This document shows positions 60,416-64,000 of a stretch of DNA of 64,000 nucleotides, piece by piece. A program made the position numbers and the translations under genes. The notes under the pieces are model-generated. The model ran no database searches. It saw nothing but the letters and a program-made list of their open reading frames with translations, and was not told the DNA's origin. The DNA lies in assembly GCA_003576705.1 (NCBI GenBank), contig QOZS01000009.1, positions 61,512 to 125,511 on the forward strand. Direction: 5' to 3'. The first letter of the stretch is position 1. The number at the start of each line of letters is the position of its first letter. The stretch comes from Desertibaculum subflavum (GTDB lineage Bacteria; Pseudomonadota; Alphaproteobacteria; Ferrovibrionales; Ferrovibrionaceae).

Positions 60416-61792
60416 TCAAAATCGAAACGCCACCGAGGCAGACAGGAAATCCACGTCCTCGGCGCCAGCCCGGCGGAGCGCCCCGCCGGGGCTGAAATGG
60501 ACATACTGACCAGCAACGGTGAGGTAGGCATTGAGCTGCCATTCAAGCCCAACGATCGCCTGGTGGCCGATGAAGCGCCCGCCGCGCCCCGCTGTGTCGG
60601 GAATCGGCGAGAGCGGCGGACCGTAGACTGCATCGCGCGTGGTATGCCGCCATAGCGCATTCCAGCCCAGTTCGACCGTGAGCCCCTCCGTGAGCTGAAG
60701 CTGCACGTTGGGATGGATATCGAAGAAGTTGGCGGGCGCAACGAGGTTGGCCTCCGAGAAATACGGCAGCTTCGGATAGAGAGCATTGAAGGTGCCGAGC
60801 TTGCCGTCATCCGGGCGCCGATCGCCGCTGGCGATGTCAGCCTTCAGCCCGAGCCTCGGCTCGAAGGGCAGAGGTGGGAGCTTAACGCCGGCATCGCTTG
60901 CGACCGTCCAGGCGCGGATATCCCTACCGCCGAAAGTGCCGAACTGGTACGCGGCCTCCACATCCCAGTCGAGAAGCCCCGACACCCCGAACAGCCGCGT
61001 TCCCAAAGTGTGGCGCCGTTCGCCGGCGGTGCCGATGGCGAACACGCCGCGCTCGCGGTCGAAGCCGAGATAGTAGAGATCCGCTTTGAGCGGTCCCGCG
61101 ACCGGCCCGCTCGCATAGGCGCCCCAGAACTGCTCGTCATCGTTCGTCGGGTCGTCGAACGTGCCTGGCTCGATGATGACGGGGCGCACGTAGAAGGCAT
61201 CGATCCGATAGCCGGCGCCGGCCCAGAAGCCCCGCCCGCCATCGAAGGCACGTCGCGCGTTCGGGCTCTCGCGGACCGAAACCAAGCGGGAGGATCCGAA
61301 GCTCATCTCCTGCCGGCCGCCGCGCAGCGTGGCGCGGCCGCCGGCGACTCCGCCGGTCAGGTCGAGGAACGCCTGCATCACATCCAAGTGGTCGACGTCG
61401 TTGGGGCCGCTGCCGCCATCGCGGCCGGACTGCTCGAGCACACCGAGCTGGATGAATCCGCGCAGCACGTCCCGGAGCCTCAGGTCCGCATGCACAAACA
61501 GGCGATGCAGAAGCACATCGTCGTCGTCCTGCTCCAGCCCAAAGTCGGGGTTGTGGGCCGTCTCGAAGCGCTCGCGCAGCTCGCCGCCGAACGTCAGGGT
61601 CAGATCATCGGCGAGGGCGATGCACTTGAGCGGATCGAGCAGCTCGGTTCGCGCCCCGGGCGCGCAGAGCGCACGCCAGTCCTCGTCGAAGCGATGCGAT
61701 TTGATTGCCGGCCGGTCTTGCGCCTCGGCCTGCATGGCCGCAGCCGTCAGGATCGCCGCCGCGAGCGTGACGGCGGAGCCGCTATGCCTCAT
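60416..61792 (-). CDS. Alginate-export-family outer-membrane beta-barrel protein
   Basis: This 458-residue protein has a signal peptide (VTLAAAILTAAAMQAEAQ). DLTLTFGGELRERFE, FVHADLRLRDVLRGFIQLG and [18 protein letters not shown] are strands typical of the alginate_exp/AlgE-like family. It ends in alternating residues with terminal Phe (SVAFRF), the outer-membrane insertion signal. It probably forms an exporter or uptake pore. Its ATG overlaps the MFS stop by 11 bases. Part of it is duplicated at 59692-60055. Confidence 0.82.
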   Translation of the reverse strand: MRHSGSAVTLAAAILTAAAMQAEAQDRPAIKSHRFDEDWRALCAPGARTELLDPLKCIALADDLTLTFGGELRERFETAHNPDFGLEQDDDDVLLHRLFVHADLRLRDVLRGFIQLGVLEQSGRDGGSGPNDVDHLDVMQAFLDLTGGVAGGRATLRGGRQEMSFGSSRLVSVRESPNARRAFDGGRGFWAGAGYRIDAFYVRPVIIEPGTFDDPTNDDEQFWGAYASGPVAGPLKADLYYLGFDRERGVFAIGTAGERRHTLGTRLFGVSGLLDWDVEAAYQFGTFGGRDIRAWTVASDAGVKLPPLPFEPRLGLKADIASGDRRPDDGKLGTFNALYPKLPYFSEANLVAPANFFDIHPNVQLQLTEGLTVELGWNALWRHTTRDAVYGPPLSPIPDTAGRGGRFIGHQAIVGLEWQLNAYLTVAGQYVHFSPGGALRRAGAEDVDFLSASVAFRF

Positions 61793-63443
61793 CCGTGTCC
61801 TCTGCCATATGCCGACGCGCTGCCGCCGTCACGGATGAGCCCACGGGAATGAAATGGCGAACCTGCGGCGGCGTCGGACCAGCGTGCAGGCGTCGCACCG
61901 CCTCCTGAACCGCCTTGTCGGCGACAGCGACGCGCTCGTGCTGCCGCAGATGCTCGTCCCAGGAGCCGACCAGAAACCACTCCGTCACCCGCTCCGGCTC
62001 CGCGGCATCCATCATCAAGCCCCAGTCATAGGCGCCGTCGCGCCGGCGGATCGCCCGCAGCGCGGCGGCCGCCTGGGCGAAGGCCTCCTGGTCGGTGACA
62101 CGGACGCGGTACTCGACGGTCACCATGATCGGCCCGCCGGTGGGCTCGATCCCCTCGGCCACGGCCGGCGCGGGCCAGTGATGCGACGGCGTAAGATCCT
62201 CCTCCCCGGAGGGCAGAGGCAGCAGGCGCGAGGTCAGGGCCAGGACGACGCTGGCGACGCCGGCGCATAGCAACGCCAGGTCGACCGAGCTATGGTCCGC
62301 CACCTGACCCCAGAGCAGGCTGCCGCCGGTCATGGTGCCGAAGAAGACGGTGAGATAGACGGCAACCCCACGCCCGCGTACCCAGTTCGGCAGCACGCCC
62401 TGCGCCGCGGCATTCAGGGTTGTCAACGTCGTGATCCAGGCCGCGCCGGCGAGAGCCAGCAGCACGGCACCAGCCGCAAGCGTCTCCGCCCAGGCGAGCG
62501 CCGCGGTGGCCGCACCGGTGACGACGCCCGCGACTAGAGCAATCGATTCCGCACCGAAAACGCGCCTGAACTGCGGCATGGCGACGGCGCCTGCGATCGC
62601 GCCGGCACCGACCGCCGCCAGCAGAAAGCCGTAGCCGCCGGCGCCGCCGCCGATCTCCCCGCGCGCGATCAACGGCAGCAGGGCCCAGTAGCAGCTGGCT
62701 GGCGTGAAGAAGAGCGTCGCCCGCAGCAGCACGCGCCGAAGCGGGGCGCTGGCGAGCGTGAAGCGGACACCTGCCCGCATCGCGCCGCCGAGATGCTCCG
62801 GTATTGCCGGCTGCTCCTGATGGCGGCGCCACCAAACCAAAGCGGCGAGCGTCAGGAGATAGGTCACGACATCGAGGAAATAGGCGACGGCAACACCGGC
62901 CGATACGATCACAACGCCGGCAATGGCCGGGCCGATCGCGCGGCTGATGTTGACGCCGAGGCCGTTCAGCGCGACGGCCGGCTTCAGCTCGCTGCGGGGG
63001 ACCAGCTCGGGTACGATCGACTGCCAGACCGGCCCCGTCAGCGCGTTGCCGATACCGGCGACAACGGTGAGCAGAAGCAGCGCAGCAGGGTCGACGATGC
63101 CGAGAATCGTCAGCACCCCCAGCGCCAGGCTGACGCATGCGAGCACCATCTGAACCACGATCATCATGCGCCGGCGGTCGACGATATCGGCCAGCGCGCC
63201 GGCCGGCAGCGAAAGCAGAAATACCGGGAGCGTCGCCGCCGCCTGGACCAGGGCAACCATGAACGGCGACGGCGCCAGCTCCGTCATCAGCCATGCCGAC
63301 GCGGTGTCGCGCATCCAGAGACCGACATTGCCGACCACTGTCGCCGTCCACAGCACGGCGAAGGTTCGATTGCGCAGCGGCGCGAAGGCGGAGGCGGGTC
63401 GCTGCCCGGGGCTGCCTTCGCCCGCTGCGGCAGGTGTCGTCAT
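61782..63443 (-). CDS. MFS transporter (MFS_3/EntS-like) with C-terminal ABM-like domain
   Basis: This 553-residue protein has a 12-helix MFS body at residues 20-410 (NRTFAVLWTATVVGNVGLWM; LPAGALADIVDRRRMMIVVQ is the conserved loop 2-3). A soluble tail of about 110 residues contains VEYRVRVTDQEAFAQAAAAL and WFLVGSWDEHLRQHERV, like an antibiotic-biosynthesis-monooxygenase fold. This fusion is known in the MFS_3 'secretion effector' group. The DoxX stop and the porin start both overlap it, giving a tight three-gene operon, probably for export of a small molecule through the porin. Confidence 0.87.
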   Translation of the reverse strand: MTTPAAAGEGSPGQRPASAFAPLRNRTFAVLWTATVVGNVGLWMRDTASAWLMTELAPSPFMVALVQAAATLPVFLLSLPAGALADIVDRRRMMIVVQMVLACVSLALGVLTILGIVDPAALLLLTVVAGIGNALTGPVWQSIVPELVPRSELKPAVALNGLGVNISRAIGPAIAGVVIVSAGVAVAYFLDVVTYLLTLAALVWWRRHQEQPAIPEHLGGAMRAGVRFTLASAPLRRVLLRATLFFTPASCYWALLPLIARGEIGGGAGGYGFLLAAVGAGAIAGAVAMPQFRRVFGAESIALVAGVVTGAATAALAWAETLAAGAVLLALAGAAWITTLTTLNAAAQGVLPNWVRGRGVAVYLTVFFGTMTGGSLLWGQVADHSSVDLALLCAGVASVVLALTSRLLPLPSGEEDLTPSHHWPAPAVAEGIEPTGGPIMVTVEYRVRVTDQEAFAQAAAALRAIRRRDGAYDWGLMMDAAEPERVTEWFLVGSWDEHLRQHERVAVADKAVQEAVRRLHAGPTPPQVRHFIPVGSSVTAAARRHMAEDTDEA

Positions 63444-63862
63444 TCCGGCGCCCGCCGGCTGGAGACGAGGATCGCCGCCAGCAGAAATCCGCCGATCAGC
63501 CCGAAATGCTCGAAAAAGGTGGTGAGGTCACGGACCTGTTCGACGCCCGCCTTGGTCCAGAAGGGATGCCCGAGAAGGGTCGCCAGCGCGGTGAAGCCCG
63601 CGAGCAGCGCCGCGCCGATCACCGCCGACATGCCGCCGAGCAGCACCAGGACAGAACCGCCGATCTGCGCTGCGATCACCAGCACTGCGAACAGCGCCGC
63701 CGGCTCGAAACCGGCGAGCGCGCGCACTTCCCCCACCGCGGCCGGGAAATCGAGCGCCTTCAGAATGCCGCTGAGGAGGAAGGCCGATACCAGGGCCAGC
63801 CGCGCGGCGAAGCCGACAGCCGGATGCTCGAGGCAGCTCGCGAGCGCCTTACCGAGACGCAT
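63440..63862 (-). CDS. DoxX family membrane protein
   Basis: This 140-residue four-helix protein has ALVSAFLLSGILKALDFPAA, FAVLVIAAQIGGSVLVLLGG, LLAGFTALATLLGHPFW and FFEHFGLIGGFLLAAIL, the DoxX pattern with FxEHxxLIGG near the end. DoxX-like proteins associate with quinone pools or redox defence. It overlaps the MFS start by 4 bases. ATG 63862 is chosen; the frame extends a little upstream without a better start. Confidence 0.85.
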   Translation of the reverse strand: MRLGKALASCLEHPAVGFAARLALVSAFLLSGILKALDFPAAVGEVRALAGFEPAALFAVLVIAAQIGGSVLVLLGGMSAVIGAALLAGFTALATLLGHPFWTKAGVEQVRDLTTFFEHFGLIGGFLLAAILVSSRRAPE

Positions 63863-63864
63863 GA

Positions 63865-64000
63865 CTAGACCGCCCAGCAGGCGCAACCGAGCACACCCCA
63901 GAACGAGCGGAGATCGCGGGTCGGCGCGCCGCCGCCCCAGGCCGCCGCGTGCGCATGGCCGTGCACGGCGCAGGCCGTGCCGCAGCCGCAGGCCGCGGCC
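63865..64000 (-). CDS. C-terminal end of a Cys/His-rich protein (cut by the window edge)
   Basis: The minus strand reads an open frame from the window edge to TAG at 63865. It encodes AAACGCGTACAVHGHAHAAA, then WGGGAPTRDLRSFWGVLGCACWAV. Closely spaced Cys and His residues suggest metal binding. The stop lies 2 bases before the DoxX ATG, so it heads or precedes that operon. I do not recognise the family. Confidence 0.6.
   Translation of the reverse strand, partial: AAACGCGTACAVHGHAHAAAWGGGAPTRDLRSFWGVLGCACWAV

Overview
The window is GC-rich throughout, with dense, often overlapping genes (ATGA/GTGA junctions), frequent GTG starts and alphaproteobacterial gene families: LivKHMGF uptake, RraA-type aldolase, PRC-barrel, hemerythrin, ASRT-like protein and an initiator-tRNA attachment scar. 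It looks like a chromosomal segment of a free-living, metabolically versatile alphaproteobacterium (Rhodospirillales/Hyphomicrobiales-like). I cannot name a genus from sequence alone.

Left part, 1-38.9 kb, is ordinary accessory and catabolic chromosome. It holds a sugar-nucleotide/envelope corner (partial NAD-epimerase, HisB/GmhB-type phosphatase, DPM1-like glycosyltransferase), an RraA-family aldolase preceded by an 11-copy 10-bp tandem repeat, and a MATE exporter. It then has a methyltransferase facing a GlxA-type regulator, an AsmA protein, and a LysR regulator facing a GST-hemerythrin-VOC operon. An AraC regulator faces a livKHMGF-SDR-cupin operon. Next come a KefB-like antiporter with an MscS channel, a 3-hydroxyacyl-CoA dehydrogenase, a vanadium-haloperoxidase-like enzyme, a rhodanese/AraC divergon with a 22-bp-spaced direct repeat, an orphan homologue of the sensory-rhodopsin transducer, an enolase-superfamily enzyme, a luciferase-like monooxygenase and a flavin monooxygenase. 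A three-gene cassette (small YLDPGTGS membrane protein, methyltransferase, membrane sulfatase-like protein) follows, then a class III aminotransferase, a Rieske oxygenase and a universal stress protein.

At 38931-38975 lies only the 3' part of an initiator tRNA-Met gene, followed by short repeats and about 1 kb with no gene. This is the typical scar of a genomic island whose integrase has been lost. To its right, 39.9-60.4 kb is an oxidant/electrophile-defence island. A seven-cistron minus-strand cluster (RND adaptor and pump, tiny ORF, RclC-like DUF417 protein, thioredoxin-MsrB fusion, MsrA, YedE-like transporter) faces a large winged-helix/ATPase/TPR regulator. Downstream on the plus strand are epoxide-hydrolase-like enzymes, cupins, an SDR, an Ohr/OsmC protein, a MaoC-like protein and an argininosuccinate-lyase homologue.

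The main discovery is a conserved element of about 30 bp that occurs four times. One copy reads toward the pump/repair cluster, and the others precede the Tat epoxide hydrolase, the SDR and the last small cupin. In all four copies the TAACG block is followed at the same distance by a TAG-containing -10-like box. I infer one regulon, probably run by the winged-helix ATPase. The same island carries gene debris: a scrambled remnant of a second regulator copy joined to a thioredoxin fragment, a VOC-protein tail, and a xapX gene fused to a partial duplicate of the neighbouring porin. The window ends in a porin-MFS-DoxX operon and the C-terminal end of a Cys/His-rich protein.
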